A stretch of DNA of 64,000 nt from Marinobacter sp. F3R08 (GTDB lineage: Bacteria; Pseudomonadota; Gammaproteobacteria; Pseudomonadales; Oleiphilaceae), in assembly GCF_018860425.1 (NCBI RefSeq), contig NZ_JAHKPI010000014.1, positions 372,001 to 436,000 of the forward strand, in the 5' to 3' direction. Positions 49,898-59,741 of this stretch are shown piece after piece. Under the pieces are notes generated by a model. That model made no database searches and was not told the origin of the DNA. It saw nothing but the letters and a program-made list of their open reading frames with translations. The number at the start of each line of letters is the position of its first letter. The stretch's first letter is position 1. Position numbers and translations under genes: made by a program.

Positions 49898-50731
49898 ATG
49901 AAGCTGTCGGCGTTTGCCCGTTCTTTTGTTTTCGATCCCGCCCGGCCCGGATTCCGGGATTACCCGACCGTGCTGGATGACGATGACATGACATTGCCCG
50001 GTTTGGATGCCAGCCTTGAGCAAATCGGCGAATACCAGCGCCGGCTCTGGGCCAATCAGGCCAAGGCCGTTTTACTGGTTGTGCTTGGGCCTGATACCAG
50101 TGGTAAGGACAGTCTGATTCGCACTCTGGCAACGTTTGTCGATCCTGCAGGCTTCCATGCCTGGTCTTTCAGCCGCCCTGCCGGCGCCGAGGCCCGCCAT
50201 GACTTTCTCTGGCGGGTCACGCCCTATTTGCCCAGCTTTGGGCAGATGGTGGCGTTCAATCGCAGCCATCATGAGGCTGTCATTGCCGAAAGGGTCTGGC
50301 CGGTGCACTCTCCTGAACGTTATAACTGGCCGAACCGGTACCGAGCCATCCGCAACTTTGAAAGCCACCTGGTGGAAGAGGGTACGACACTGATCAAGGT
50401 CTGGCTCAATCTGTCAGAAGAGGAGCATGGCAAGCGCCTGCTCAAGCGTCTCGATAAACCCCGGAAGCGCTGGAAATTCGACAAATCAGACATCAGTGGC
50501 TGGGAAAAACGCCATGATTACCAGGCGTTCGCTGAAGAAGCTCTGGAGGCGACACATACCGGGGAAGCGCCGTGGTTTGTCGTGCCTGGTGACCGCAAAC
50601 CCCAGGCTCGCGCTATTGTTGCGGCAGTGCTGGCTGAGCAGCTGAGGCAACTGGCGCCGGACTATCCGGAAGAAGATGAGAGTGTGTTGAGCGACTATCG
50701 GCGCCTGCTGGCAAAAAGTGGCGTGAAATAA
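49898..50731 (+). CDS. Polyphosphate kinase 2 family protein
   Basis: 277 residues. Walker A G64-P-D-T-S-G-K70-DS fits the PPK2 pattern GxDxxGK; FGQMVAFNRSHHEAVIAERV holds the Walker B-side N121-R122-S123; the lid region is RAIRNFESHLVEEGTTLIKVWL; KRLDKPRKRWKFDKSDISGWEKRHDY is the conserved C-terminal block. Such enzymes move phosphate between polyphosphate and nucleotides. The His-His after NRS differs from the more common WYNR. ATG preceded by a weak GGAG-type site. The next gene starts 18 bases downstream. Confidence 0.92.
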   Translation: MKLSAFARSFVFDPARPGFRDYPTVLDDDDMTLPGLDASLEQIGEYQRRLWANQAKAVLLVVLGPDTSGKDSLIRTLATFVDPAGFHAWSFSRPAGAEARHDFLWRVTPYLPSFGQMVAFNRSHHEAVIAERVWPVHSPERYNWPNRYRAIRNFESHLVEEGTTLIKVWLNLSEEEHGKRLLKRLDKPRKRWKFDKSDISGWEKRHDYQAFAEEALEATHTGEAPWFVVPGDRKPQARAIVAAVLAEQLRQLAPDYPEEDESVLSDYRRLLAKSGVK

Positions 50732-50749
50732 GTCAATTGGAGGAAACGC

Positions 50750-52021
50750 ATGCACATTGTTGTAGTCGGTGGCGGTGTAGTGGGAATAACCACGGCCTAC
50801 GAACTGAACCGAAGGGGCCACCAGGTTACTGTACTGGAGCGCCATGCAGTGGCCGGGAACGAGACCAGCAAAGGCAACGCAGCCCAGCGATCCTATGGCG
50901 TTGTCTATCCCTGGGCTGATCCGTCGATTGTGTTCAAGGCCATTCCCTGGATTGTCAAACAGGATGGCCCTCTCAAACTACGGTTTCCACCGTCGGTAGA
51001 AACCCTGAAATTCATGTTCGCCACGCTCCGGTACGCCTGGTCGCCGGGTCTGTTTGGATTGAACCGGCGAGCCATGTTGCGCCTCGGTATCCACAGCCGG
51101 GAACGGTTCCTGGCTCTGGAAAAGGAACTTGATCTGGCCTTTGACGGCGATCACCGGGGCCTGCTGCACCTAGCCAGCACACCTGAAGCGCTGGAAAGTT
51201 ACCGTGACATCCATGACATGCTGAATGAGCTGGGCATTGCTTCCAGCTTGCTTACCCCGGAACAGGTTCATGAGGCCGAGCCCGGTATGGTCGGTAACGG
51301 TCCGCTCTACGGAGCCTTGAGTTACGACACCGACGGCACCGGGGATTGTCATCTGTTTTGCCGGGAAATGGCAAAAGCCTGCGAGTCAAAGGGGGTCGTG
51401 GTTCGATACAATGTAGACGTGGAAAAGCTGATTGCCGATGACCAAAAGGTAGAGGCTATTTCGCTCAGAAACAGCGATGGGTTCATGGAAACCCTGGAAG
51501 CGGATGCCGTGGTGATCAGCGCCGGATGCTGGTCCAGCCATCTGGTGAAACCACTGGGCCTTGAACTGCCCATCTACCCGGTCAAGGGGTACAGCCTGAC
51601 GGTGCCGATGAAACATCCTGAGCGTGGCCCCACCTCAACCATTCACGACGATAACTACAAGGTCGTCTCTACCCGTCTGGGAGACCGTCTGCGAACCACC
51701 GGTTTTGTAGAGTTGGCGGATTTTAACCGGGATATCCCCGAAGCTCGCCTGGCAACAATCCGGAAATCTGTGGAGTCGCGGTTTCCCGGGTGTGCCGATC
51801 TTGAAGCGGCGGAAACCTGGACCGGATTTCGCCCGATGACACCGGATGGACCAGCGATCATCGGACGTGGTCCAAGAGAAAACCTGTATCTGAATACCGG
51901 CCACGGAACCTTCGGTTGGACGCTCTCCGCCGGCAGCGCAGACGTCATTGCTCAGGTCATTGAAGGCGAGGAACCAGCCGTTTGCCTTGACGCTTTCCGG
52001 CCCGGGCGGTTTGCCGGGTAA
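50750..52021 (+). CDS. dadA: D-amino acid dehydrogenase-like FAD oxidoreductase
   Basis: 423 residues with GGAGGA upstream of ATG 50750. FAD-binding GGGVVGITTAYELNRRGHQVTVLE at the N-terminus, the GNAAQRSYGVVYPWADPS segment, and the C-terminal WTGFRPMTPDGPAIIGRG and NTGHGTFGWTLSAGSADVIAQ motifs are those of DadA small-subunit family enzymes. It should oxidise D-amino acids to 2-oxo acids and pass electrons to quinone. No alanine racemase (dadX) or transporter is adjacent, so the substrate could be another amine. Confidence 0.9.
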   Translation: MHIVVVGGGVVGITTAYELNRRGHQVTVLERHAVAGNETSKGNAAQRSYGVVYPWADPSIVFKAIPWIVKQDGPLKLRFPPSVETLKFMFATLRYAWSPGLFGLNRRAMLRLGIHSRERFLALEKELDLAFDGDHRGLLHLASTPEALESYRDIHDMLNELGIASSLLTPEQVHEAEPGMVGNGPLYGALSYDTDGTGDCHLFCREMAKACESKGVVVRYNVDVEKLIADDQKVEAISLRNSDGFMETLEADAVVISAGCWSSHLVKPLGLELPIYPVKGYSLTVPMKHPERGPTSTIHDDNYKVVSTRLGDRLRTTGFVELADFNRDIPEARLATIRKSVESRFPGCADLEAAETWTGFRPMTPDGPAIIGRGPRENLYLNTGHGTFGWTLSAGSADVIAQVIEGEEPAVCLDAFRPGRFAG

Positions 52022-52099
52022 TTCTTTGGACCAGCCGCTTGGCCCGGTCTGGTGGTCTTTTCCGGAACCTTGGGTTCAGTACGTACAAAGGTAAGTTGA

Positions 52100-53413
52100 A
52101 TGACGCTAACTCAGGCGGCGAGGACACACCAGGGCGAGCAATCGTTTTACCCTCGATGGACGCAGTTGAACGACTGCCTGGTGCTGTGTCGGGAGTTTTG
52201 GCAGCCAATGCCGTTTGTGACACCGGCGCCGGCGTGGGCCCGGCGCTTTCCCGAACTGGCCGGGATGCTGGCAGGACTGTCTGATGATGATTGTGAGTAT
52301 CTGGCAGAGAATCCGATTGAACTGGCGGCTCAGGTCTCCCGGTGGCTGCCATGTCTTGAGAGTTACCCCGAAATGGTCCGTCTTCCGGACCTGCTGCCGT
52401 CGGCCGAAAAGGCATCAGAGGCGACGCTGCCGGAAGTCCGGGCCACGGATATGCCTGGCCGGAAGCGGTTGCAGTCAGGTGCTTTTGCGGCGGCACTGAC
52501 GCCATTGGCGCATTCCACCCTGGACTGGTGTTGTGGCAAAGGCCATTTATCCCGGACGCTGGCACCGTTCTGTCGTGGTGAGGTCAGGGGCTTTGAATGG
52601 AATCCGGAACTGGTGCGTGACGGTCTTCGTCTGGCACGGCATTTTGGGGATCGGGTTAATATCGGGTGCCAGGATGTTATGGCGCCGGATCTGGAGCTGC
52701 CGGAAGGCTACCACGGTGTTGCGCTCCATGCCTGCGGTGATCTGCATCGGCGCTTGCTCAAACGCGGCAGCGAAGCAGCTCTGCCCAGACTGAGTATATC
52801 GCCTTGCTGCTATCACCTGACGGATACAGACCACTATCAGCTGCTTTCAGAGCAGGCTTCCGGGTATCAGGCGGCTCTGCAACCGGACCGGAGTGACCTG
52901 CGCCTGGCTGTCCAGGAAACCGTGACGGCACCTGCACGAGTGCGAAGGCAGACTCGCCTTGTCCGCCAGTGGCGATTGGGATTTGATGGTCTGCAGCGGC
53001 ACCTGCGGGGACGGGACGAGTATTTACCTGTGCCGTCTCACCCTGCATCGTTGCTGAACGAAGGTTTTCCGGCTTTTTGCCGGTGGGCGGCGGCCCAAAA
53101 GCATCTGGAGTTACCTGGTACGATCGACTTTGACCATTGGTTGGCGTTTGGGACGCACCGTCTGCAGGAAGTTCGCCGCCACGAGTTGGTCAGGCATCTG
53201 TTCCGTCGTCCCCTGGAACTGTGGATGGTGTTCGATTACGCGCTGTTTCTGGAAGAGCAGGGCTATCGGGTGCGGCTCGGTCAGTTCTGCGATCGCTCAC
53301 TGACACCTCGTAATCTGCTGCTGGATGGGATCAGGGTTTCCCCGCTGTTGCCGGAAAAAGAAAAGGCGCCCGGAGGCGCCTTATCAATCACTCAGGTAGC
53401 GACCGGGACTTAA
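52100..53413 (+). CDS. SAM-dependent methyltransferase
   Basis: 437 residues. An N-terminal helical part (1-130) precedes a Rossmann core with motif I LDWCCGKGHLSRTLA, motif II VRGFEWNPELV, and HACGDLHRRLLKRG then SISPCCYH, the last reminiscent of GSTCD-like/Methyltransf_32 proteins. The C-terminal 140 residues are helical. Substrate not known. The 3' codons contain a GC-rich palindrome that acts as terminator for the convergent OmpA gene, so residues near 421-428 are constrained by that structure. Stop overlaps the OmpA stop by 4 bases. Confidence 0.85.
   Translation: MTLTQAARTHQGEQSFYPRWTQLNDCLVLCREFWQPMPFVTPAPAWARRFPELAGMLAGLSDDDCEYLAENPIELAAQVSRWLPCLESYPEMVRLPDLLPSAEKASEATLPEVRATDMPGRKRLQSGAFAAALTPLAHSTLDWCCGKGHLSRTLAPFCRGEVRGFEWNPELVRDGLRLARHFGDRVNIGCQDVMAPDLELPEGYHGVALHACGDLHRRLLKRGSEAALPRLSISPCCYHLTDTDHYQLLSEQASGYQAALQPDRSDLRLAVQETVTAPARVRRQTRLVRQWRLGFDGLQRHLRGRDEYLPVPSHPASLLNEGFPAFCRWAAAQKHLELPGTIDFDHWLAFGTHRLQEVRRHELVRHLFRRPLELWMVFDYALFLEEQGYRVRLGQFCDRSLTPRNLLLDGIRVSPLLPEKEKAPGGALSITQVATGT
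53352..53382 (-). terminator. Terminator of the OmpA gene inside a coding region
   Basis: Perfect 8-bp stem AAGGCGCC / GGCGCCTT (53363-53382) with a CGGA loop, and on the minus strand a following TTTTCTTTTT tract. It lies 28 bases after the OmpA stop, within the last codons of the methyltransferase gene on the other strand. Confidence 0.88.
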
Positions 53414-54618
53414 CGGCGAACCTGAATTCGAGCTTCAACCCGACGGTTGGCAGCACGTCCATCTGCGGTTTGGTTAGACGCAATTGGTTGCTCTTCACCG
53501 TAACCTGTGGCTTGCACTCGTGATGCTTCGATACCCAGAGATTCGGTCAGACGACCAGCAACAGCCTCAGCGCGACGCTGTGACAGTGACAGGTTGTAGT
53601 CTGCATTGCCGCGGCTGTCAGAATGGCCGGCAATTTCCACGATGGTTTCCGGATTTTCCTGCATGAAGTCTGCGACGCGACGGATTTCGTCATCATAAGC
53701 ATTTCCGATCACGGAGCTGTCGGTCGGGAACTGAACTTCAATGGTGAAGGTCTGGATGGTTTCGGTCACACCTTCACAGCCAGTCGCATCCACGTCTGCA
53801 CCTGCGGTGGTATTCGGGCACTGATCCTTGCTGTTAACAACGCCGTCGTTGTCGCTGTCCAGCTCACAGCCATGGCTGTTCACGTCTGCACCGCGCGGTG
53901 TGTCGGGGCAATGATCACGACTATCGGCAACGCCGTCGCGATCGGAATCCAGTTCACAGCCGTTGCTGTCAACAGTGACGCCGGCCGGGGTGCTGGGGCA
54001 CTGGTCCCGGGAATCAGGGACACCATCACCGTCAGTGTCTGCCGGAAGAGCGGGCTCAGGAATGGACTGGCCGACGGTACGGGTAAAGGCAAAGCTGACG
54101 CCGAGAGAAACCTGGGTGTCGAACGTGCTCTCGTCGATACCGTGGAATTCGCGGAGATCGCCTCGCAATGATACGGCATCACTTACGTTGTAGCGGAAGC
54201 CTGTGCCCACATTGACACGTGTTTCGTCATGATTGCTGCCCGCAGTCATAACACCGCTGCTGTCCGAACCGAAGTCTGCGTGACCGGCCCCCAGGGACAC
54301 ATACGGGTTCCAGGCTTCGTCCGGACCTGCGAAGTAATAGGTACCGTCGAGTCTGATCTCATCAAATTCGGATTCGCCTGGCACATATTTGCGGTCGGCA
54401 TCTGCACGTGAGTAAAGAGCCTCTACAGACCAGTGCGGCTTGAAGCGGTATTCCAGGCCAAACCCGAAGGTGCCGGTTTCGCTCAGATCGCGTTTGTCGT
54501 CAAACAACTGGAAGCCAGCGAACGGGTTGATGTAAACCGTTTCCTGACGATCGGCCATCGCCGGAGTTGCAATAGTGGTTGCCAGGGCGGCAAGGGTGAT
54601 CGGACGCATGATGTTCAT
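53410..54618 (-). CDS. OmpA-family porin with thrombospondin type-3 repeats
   Basis: 402 residues from ATG 54618, chosen because AGGAGG precedes it by 6 bases. Signal peptide (LAALATTIATPAMA), then an eight-strand barrel (about 25-195), three TSP3-type calcium-binding repeats (DTDGDGVPDSRDQCP, DSDRDGVADSRDHCP, DSDNDGVVNSKDQCP; about 200-290) with paired Cys, and a C-terminal peptidoglycan-binding OmpA domain (IAGHSDSRGNADYNLSLSQRRAEAV and AANRRVEARIQ). It links the outer membrane to the wall, like OprF. A terminator follows inside the neighbour gene. Confidence 0.95.
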   Translation of the reverse strand: MNIMRPITLAALATTIATPAMADRQETVYINPFAGFQLFDDKRDLSETGTFGFGLEYRFKPHWSVEALYSRADADRKYVPGESEFDEIRLDGTYYFAGPDEAWNPYVSLGAGHADFGSDSSGVMTAGSNHDETRVNVGTGFRYNVSDAVSLRGDLREFHGIDESTFDTQVSLGVSFAFTRTVGQSIPEPALPADTDGDGVPDSRDQCPSTPAGVTVDSNGCELDSDRDGVADSRDHCPDTPRGADVNSHGCELDSDNDGVVNSKDQCPNTTAGADVDATGCEGVTETIQTFTIEVQFPTDSSVIGNAYDDEIRRVADFMQENPETIVEIAGHSDSRGNADYNLSLSQRRAEAVAGRLTESLGIEASRVQATGYGEEQPIASNQTADGRAANRRVEARIQVRR

Positions 54619-54775
54619 GCAGAACCTCCTGTTCATTCTCGTTAATTCGCGCTTCTCAGCAGAAAACGCTGTGACTGCGGGGAATTTATGCTAGATGGCA
54701 ATAAAAGACAAAGCAATGTTACTAAATGTTACCTTGGTAATTGTACTGAGGCGGTCAGTGTTCGAGTCTATCGTT

Positions 54776-57049
54776 TCAGGCCAGAGCCGTGAAATAAAGG
54801 TGTGCGCTCTTTTTGCTGAAGTTGAGAGTTTCCCCACTGTCAAAATGCACCGCGAAGGAACTTTCATCCTCTGTAACCACCGAGCCCTGACCAAAAATAG
54901 CATGGCTGAGGCGTTGGCAATGCCAGAGAGGTGCCAGCGCATGCGTCGACGTTGCGGCCTGCCCCTCTACTGTGACGTGTTCCCGTTTGGCATATCGCTG
55001 GCTGACCGGTGTCAGTGGTGACGAGAGTTGGATGACCGAGCCCTCAGAGGGGTTCCGCTCATCCAGCCAGTGCCCGAACTCCGCCGCCAGATCGAAACAA
55101 CACTCCTCGACAAACCGGCTGGGCCCGAGATCACCGTCCAGATGGGGTTGTTGGCTGGCGGGTCGGGTAATCAGGTGCAATTGCTGGCGAGTGCGGGTCA
55201 TGGCTACATAGAGCAACCGACGTTCACTTTCCAGGAACCCCCGGGCATCGTCCTGGGGTCTGGGACTGTAGGGCAGGTACTTCTCCTGCAGGCCCGGGAC
55301 AATCACCGTTGGCCATTCCAGGCCTTTGGTGCGGTGAATGGTCGACAGAAGAACGCCTCCCTGCTGCTTTTCGGAGGCCTGCTGCTTCAGGGTTTTCAGG
55401 TGCTCCAGGGCGCCGTCCGCCGTGACATCAAGGCTTTTCAGGTACTGGCGGAATCCCTGCAGGGTATCAATCCGTTCCTCGGCACTCTCATGCGTCAACG
55501 CCAGGCTTCGGATGCCTTCGTAGAGGTCCGTGTGTTCTGCATAAACACGGATCAGCCCGGCCACGGGCCCGGAGTAACCCCGAAGCTGAGCCAGGACTTC
55601 CCCGAGCTTTCTGAGCTTGCGGGCCGCCATGGGCGACAGGGCGTCGAAATCCATTGCCAGCAGGCGCTCGTGCCAGTCGGCGGAAAAGCCCGACAGGAAC
55701 CGGGCCAACTGTTCAAGCTCCGGCTCTTTCAGGCCGACGTGCGGGAAGCGTAGTAGCTGCCTTGCCAGTTCCAGTCGGTCCTCATCTGGCAGTTTGGCCA
55801 GCTTTCCGGTCACCACCATCAGCAGAGCCGTAATTGCCTGAACCTCCCGGCTGAACAGAGCTCCCTTGCCAGCATCGATGCGGTAGGAAATCTGGCGTGC
55901 CAGTAGTTTCAGCTCGATTGGTACACTCTGGCTCCAGACCCGGAACAGAATGGCAGTGCCTGCCAGGGCCGGTTCCGACTGGCCCTGAAGAATCTGTAAT
56001 ACCGCATCGGCGTCGTTTTCCGTCCGGTGCAGTTTGATGTCTGTCCGGGGTGTCGACGGATGGGAATGGCAAAGCACATCCTTGCGACCGGTGTTGTGAC
56101 AGATCAGATGATTGGCCAGCAAGGCAACCCGGTGGCCATAGCGAAAGGTGTAGCTCAGCGTCTGCTCCAGCGGGCTCTCGAACTCATCGCTGAACCGTTT
56201 GAGAATAAACTCCGGCTTGGCGCCGCGAAACTCATAGATGGTCTGGTCCGGGTCGCCCACCACCGTAACCCGCGCCCGGTCTCCGGCTACGTAACGCAGC
56301 AACAGATGCTGTATCTCGTTGGTGTCCTGATATTCATCCACCAGGATCAGATCCATCTTGTTACCCACGAGCCGCTGCAACGGCGGATTCTGATGGATCG
56401 CCATCACCGGCTCATACAGCATGTCGGCATAACTGATTCGACCCTGACCCTTACGCCACTGTTCAAAGCTGTGGAACAGCTCGATCAGGTAGCGGTGCTT
56501 GTCCGAATATCCTAATTCTTCAAATACGATCTCCGCCGGCGACAGCGTCGTCTTCACCAGATCGATAAACCCCGTTGCGGTCTCGACAAAATCTTTTTTG
56601 CTCCGCCGGATTTCATCGGCAAGGTCTTCCGGCGCAAGGCGTCGTGTCAGCTGCCAGGCCTGAAAACTGATTTCCTGCTCGGTCAGAATCTTTTCCGAAA
56701 ACCCGGGCAGATAACCCTCCCGGACAAACCGTTTGTAAAGACGCAGACCCATGGCGTGATAGGTCCGGATCTCCGGCAATGCCAGCCCGCTCCGGGCACA
56801 GGTTGTTTGCAGCTTCCGCTCGAAGTCCACCCGGGCGCTGCGGTTGAACATCAACACCAGCACCCGGTCCGGGTCGTGTCCCTGCTCCAGCAGGAACCGT
56901 ATACGCCAGGCCAGTGTTGATGTCTTGCCACTCCCGGCCACGGCGGTAATCACAGCATGCTCAAAACCGGCAGTGATAATCGCCCGCTGTTCGTCGGTGA
57001 GGTAATCCGGAAGGTTGTTGGTATCAGAGATTTGAGGTTCGGTCGGCAT
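54776..57049 (-). CDS. UvrD/Rep-like superfamily 1 DNA helicase
   Basis: About 757 residues from ATG 57049; an in-frame ATG at 57097 is possible, and neither has a clear ribosome site. Walker A AVAGSGKTSTL (G39-S-G-K-T43), Walker B ILVDEYQDTNEIQ, motif III VVGDPDQTIYEFRGA, motif IV RVWSQSVPIE and motifs V-VI LLSTIHRTKGLEWPTVIVPG and ERRLLYVAMTRTRQQLHLI are all present. An ATP-driven 3'-5' helicase or translocase for repair or replication-fork work. No nuclease domain. The C-terminal tail has an SH3-like IFGQGSVVTEDESSFAVHFDSGE segment. Divergent from DUF2237. Confidence 0.92.
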   Translation of the reverse strand: MPTEPQISDTNNLPDYLTDEQRAIITAGFEHAVITAVAGSGKTSTLAWRIRFLLEQGHDPDRVLVLMFNRSARVDFERKLQTTCARSGLALPEIRTYHAMGLRLYKRFVREGYLPGFSEKILTEQEISFQAWQLTRRLAPEDLADEIRRSKKDFVETATGFIDLVKTTLSPAEIVFEELGYSDKHRYLIELFHSFEQWRKGQGRISYADMLYEPVMAIHQNPPLQRLVGNKMDLILVDEYQDTNEIQHLLLRYVAGDRARVTVVGDPDQTIYEFRGAKPEFILKRFSDEFESPLEQTLSYTFRYGHRVALLANHLICHNTGRKDVLCHSHPSTPRTDIKLHRTENDADAVLQILQGQSEPALAGTAILFRVWSQSVPIELKLLARQISYRIDAGKGALFSREVQAITALLMVVTGKLAKLPDEDRLELARQLLRFPHVGLKEPELEQLARFLSGFSADWHERLLAMDFDALSPMAARKLRKLGEVLAQLRGYSGPVAGLIRVYAEHTDLYEGIRSLALTHESAEERIDTLQGFRQYLKSLDVTADGALEHLKTLKQQASEKQQGGVLLSTIHRTKGLEWPTVIVPGLQEKYLPYSPRPQDDARGFLESERRLLYVAMTRTRQQLHLITRPASQQPHLDGDLGPSRFVEECCFDLAAEFGHWLDERNPSEGSVIQLSSPLTPVSQRYAKREHVTVEGQAATSTHALAPLWHCQRLSHAIFGQGSVVTEDESSFAVHFDSGETLNFSKKSAHLYFTALA

Positions 57050-57134
57050 GGCCGCTATTGTAACGGGCTGCTGGTAGGGCGGATACCGCTCGCGCATAAT
57101 TGCGATCAAACACGAATGCGAAAAGGTCATAAGA

Positions 57135-57512
57135 ATGGAACTGTCCGAATCGGTAAACGTACTCGGTGAAAAGCTGGAAGCCTGTGGTAAAGACCCAATC
57201 ACCGGCTTCTACCGTGATGGTTGTTGCAACGTAGGGCCTGATGACGTTGGCCTCCATGCTGTCTGTGTCGTCGTTACCGATGACTTCCTCGAGTTTTCCA
57301 GGGCTCGAGGCAATGACCTCAGCACCCCCAGACCCGAATTTGGCTTCGAAGGCCTTAAAGCCGGCGACAGCTGGTGTCTGTGTGCTGCGCGCTGGCAGGA
57401 AGCTTTTGAGGCCGGCTCTGCGCCACGGGTTCGCCTGCGCGCTACCCATCGGGCTGCGTTGGAAAAGTGCGCCCTCGACGATCTCAAAGCCCATGGTGCT
57501 GACCTTAGCTGA
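57135..57512 (+). CDS. DUF2237-family protein
   Basis: 125 residues, full-length DUF2237: VNVLGEKLEACGKDPITGFYRDGCCN, GLHAVCVVVTDDFLEFSRARGNDLSTPRPEFGF and WCLCAARWQEAFEAG. Several Cys are conserved and may bind metal or form disulfides; the function of the family is unknown. The last base of its TGA is the first base of the tmcA start, so the two genes are translationally coupled, possibly hinting at tRNA-related work. Confidence 0.92.
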   Translation: MELSESVNVLGEKLEACGKDPITGFYRDGCCNVGPDDVGLHAVCVVVTDDFLEFSRARGNDLSTPRPEFGFEGLKAGDSWCLCAARWQEAFEAGSAPRVRLRATHRAALEKCALDDLKAHGADLS

Positions 57513-59671
57513 TGAGTTATCCCGGACCCGATGCCGCACCAGACGCCAGTGCCTGGTGGGCCCTGCAGGCCAGTCTCGCCGCTAATGGTGAGCGCAGGCT
57601 GATCCTGCTGGAGGGCGACCGGGAAAGTGCCCTGCAGTGGCTCTCTCGTGTGTTGCCGGCTCTTGGGCTCCAGACTGGCCTCTGGACCGGCCCTGAGGAT
57701 CAGCGTCCGGATCCGCGCCTGACCCGTATTGCACCTACTGAGGCCCGACAATGGCTGGGCCGTGACATTTCGCTGATCGTCTGGGACGGCTGGCAGGGCA
57801 ATCCACCGGATGCCTTTGCGGCACTCTCAGGCGCGTTGACGGCTGGCGGACTGCTGTTCTGGCTGATGCCGCCCCTGGAAGACTGGAGTCGTTACGCCGA
57901 TCCGGATTATCCGAGAACCGGCCTCGACTATGGTGGCGAACACCCCTTCGCTGGCCGCATGGCCGGGATACTGGCCAACCATAAAGCAGTCATCCGCCTT
58001 TCTCCGGGAAGTGGGCGCTCACCATTGCTGCCCGTACTTCCTTCACCGGAAGATCCATTTCGCACCGGAACCACCGGCGATCAGGCTCAACTGGTTCAGC
58101 GTCTGGTCCGTTTTGGTCTGGGCAGGAGGCGTCGACCGCTGGTCATTACGGCGGACCGTGGCCGGGGTAAGTCTGCGGCTCTGGGAATGGCGGCGGCGGA
58201 ACTGCTGCAGACCGGCAGGCAGGAAATTGTTGTCACTGCGCCATCGGAACAGAATGTAGAGACTCTGTTTCGTCACGCCCGGGAAGCGCTCGCCGGCCAG
58301 TTGGATGAGGTCGGCCCGGGGACGCTGACAACCCGCGCAGGCGGGCGCGTGAGGTATGTCCCGATCCGGGAACTCCTGGCCACTCGGCCGGAGGCTGAAG
58401 TCGTCATGGTCGATGAAGCTGCAGCGATTCCAGCCCCGCTCCTGAAAGCGGTTCTTCTGGGTTGGCCCAGAGTGGCCTTTGCCACCACGGTGCATGGTTA
58501 TGAAGGCGCCGGCCGGGGGTTCTCTATCCGCTTTCGCCAGGTGCTGGAACAGTCAACGCCTCACTGGCAGCAGGTAGTCCTGTCCGAGCCGGTGCGATGG
58601 GCCGGGACGGATCCGTTGGAAGCTCTGGTGTCTGAATTGTTTCTCCTGGCTGCAGATGGCGGTATCGCCTCCCGGACGAACGAAAGCCATGCCGGGGATC
58701 TGATCATTGAACCCTGGCAGCCGTCAGTCGCGGATGATGAGGCGTTGTCCAATGCCTTTGGTTTGCTGGTGGATGCGCATTACCGGACCCGCCCGGCAGA
58801 TCTTCGGCAATGGCTGGACGACCCGGAAGCTCGTAGCTGGCGTGCGAGGATAGGTAACAAGACCATTGGTGTGCTCTGGTGTGCGCTTGAGGGTGGGCTT
58901 GCACCTGAGCTGGCGGAGCAGGTCAGCCTGGGTGCCCGCCGCGTGCGAGGGCACCTCCTGCCGCAGTCGCTTGCCAGTCACAGCGGGTATCCGGAAGCGG
59001 CTTCTCTGAGGGGGCTCCGGGTTATTCGTGTCGCGGTGTCAGACGATGTCCGGCGGCTGGGTATTGGTGGTCGTCTGGTCGAGGCCGCAAGGGCGCATGC
59101 GTTGGAGCAGGGTCTGGATTATCTTGGCACCAGTTTTGGTGGCAGCGCTGATCTGCTGGCTTTCTGGCAGACCTGTGCTCTTCGTGTGGTGAGGGTCGGT
59201 CTGCAACAGGAAGCGTCCAGTGGCGAATATCCGCTGCAGATGATTAAAGGCCTCTCGCAGGCGGGCGAGGATCTGGAAAAGCGTATAAGCCACCGACTGG
59301 CCAGCCATTGGCTTACCCTGGTGCCGAACAACTGGTCCGGGTTGACCCCGCTTATGCTGGCGGAGATTACGGCTGCCTTGCCTTCCGGCCCGGCGCTGGA
59401 TCGCGATGACCTGCGGGATCTTCGCAATTTCGCAAACGGCCACAGGGGGTTTCAGATGATGATCCCGGTGTTGCGGAAGCTGAGTCAGGCACCGGGTATC
59501 ATGGCCTGTCTGAAGGGCCATCCGGAGCTCGCCTTGTGGTGCTGCAGCGTCCTTCAGGGGCGGGGCTGGTCTTCCCTTCAACAGGATAAGTTGTGCCTGG
59601 GACAGAAAGATGGGGAGGATCGTCTGCGACAACTTGTTCGCGATCTTTTGAAGGAGGGGCCGGGTTTGTGA
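57512..59671 (+). CDS. tmcA: tRNA(Met) cytidine acetyltransferase
   Basis: 719 residues. The enzyme places N4-acetylcytidine at the wobble position of elongator tRNA-Met using ATP and acetyl-CoA. N-terminal DUF1726 region, RNA-helicase-like ATPase with Walker A TADRGRGKSAALG and Walker B VVMVDEAAAIP, then a GNAT domain with IRVAVSDDVRRLGIGGRL and GTSFGGSADLLAFW, and a C-terminal tRNA-binding part. Start ATG 57512 overlaps the DUF2237 stop. Length is normal for the bacterial family. Confidence 0.95.
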   Translation: MSYPGPDAAPDASAWWALQASLAANGERRLILLEGDRESALQWLSRVLPALGLQTGLWTGPEDQRPDPRLTRIAPTEARQWLGRDISLIVWDGWQGNPPDAFAALSGALTAGGLLFWLMPPLEDWSRYADPDYPRTGLDYGGEHPFAGRMAGILANHKAVIRLSPGSGRSPLLPVLPSPEDPFRTGTTGDQAQLVQRLVRFGLGRRRRPLVITADRGRGKSAALGMAAAELLQTGRQEIVVTAPSEQNVETLFRHAREALAGQLDEVGPGTLTTRAGGRVRYVPIRELLATRPEAEVVMVDEAAAIPAPLLKAVLLGWPRVAFATTVHGYEGAGRGFSIRFRQVLEQSTPHWQQVVLSEPVRWAGTDPLEALVSELFLLAADGGIASRTNESHAGDLIIEPWQPSVADDEALSNAFGLLVDAHYRTRPADLRQWLDDPEARSWRARIGNKTIGVLWCALEGGLAPELAEQVSLGARRVRGHLLPQSLASHSGYPEAASLRGLRVIRVAVSDDVRRLGIGGRLVEAARAHALEQGLDYLGTSFGGSADLLAFWQTCALRVVRVGLQQEASSGEYPLQMIKGLSQAGEDLEKRISHRLASHWLTLVPNNWSGLTPLMLAEITAALPSGPALDRDDLRDLRNFANGHRGFQMMIPVLRKLSQAPGIMACLKGHPELALWCCSVLQGRGWSSLQQDKLCLGQKDGEDRLRQLVRDLLKEGPGL

Positions 59672-59741
59672 CCCGCTCGATTTAATTTCGGGCAGTGTCT
59701 GCTCAGAATGGCTTCACGTACCTTCCTACTGAGAATGTGTT

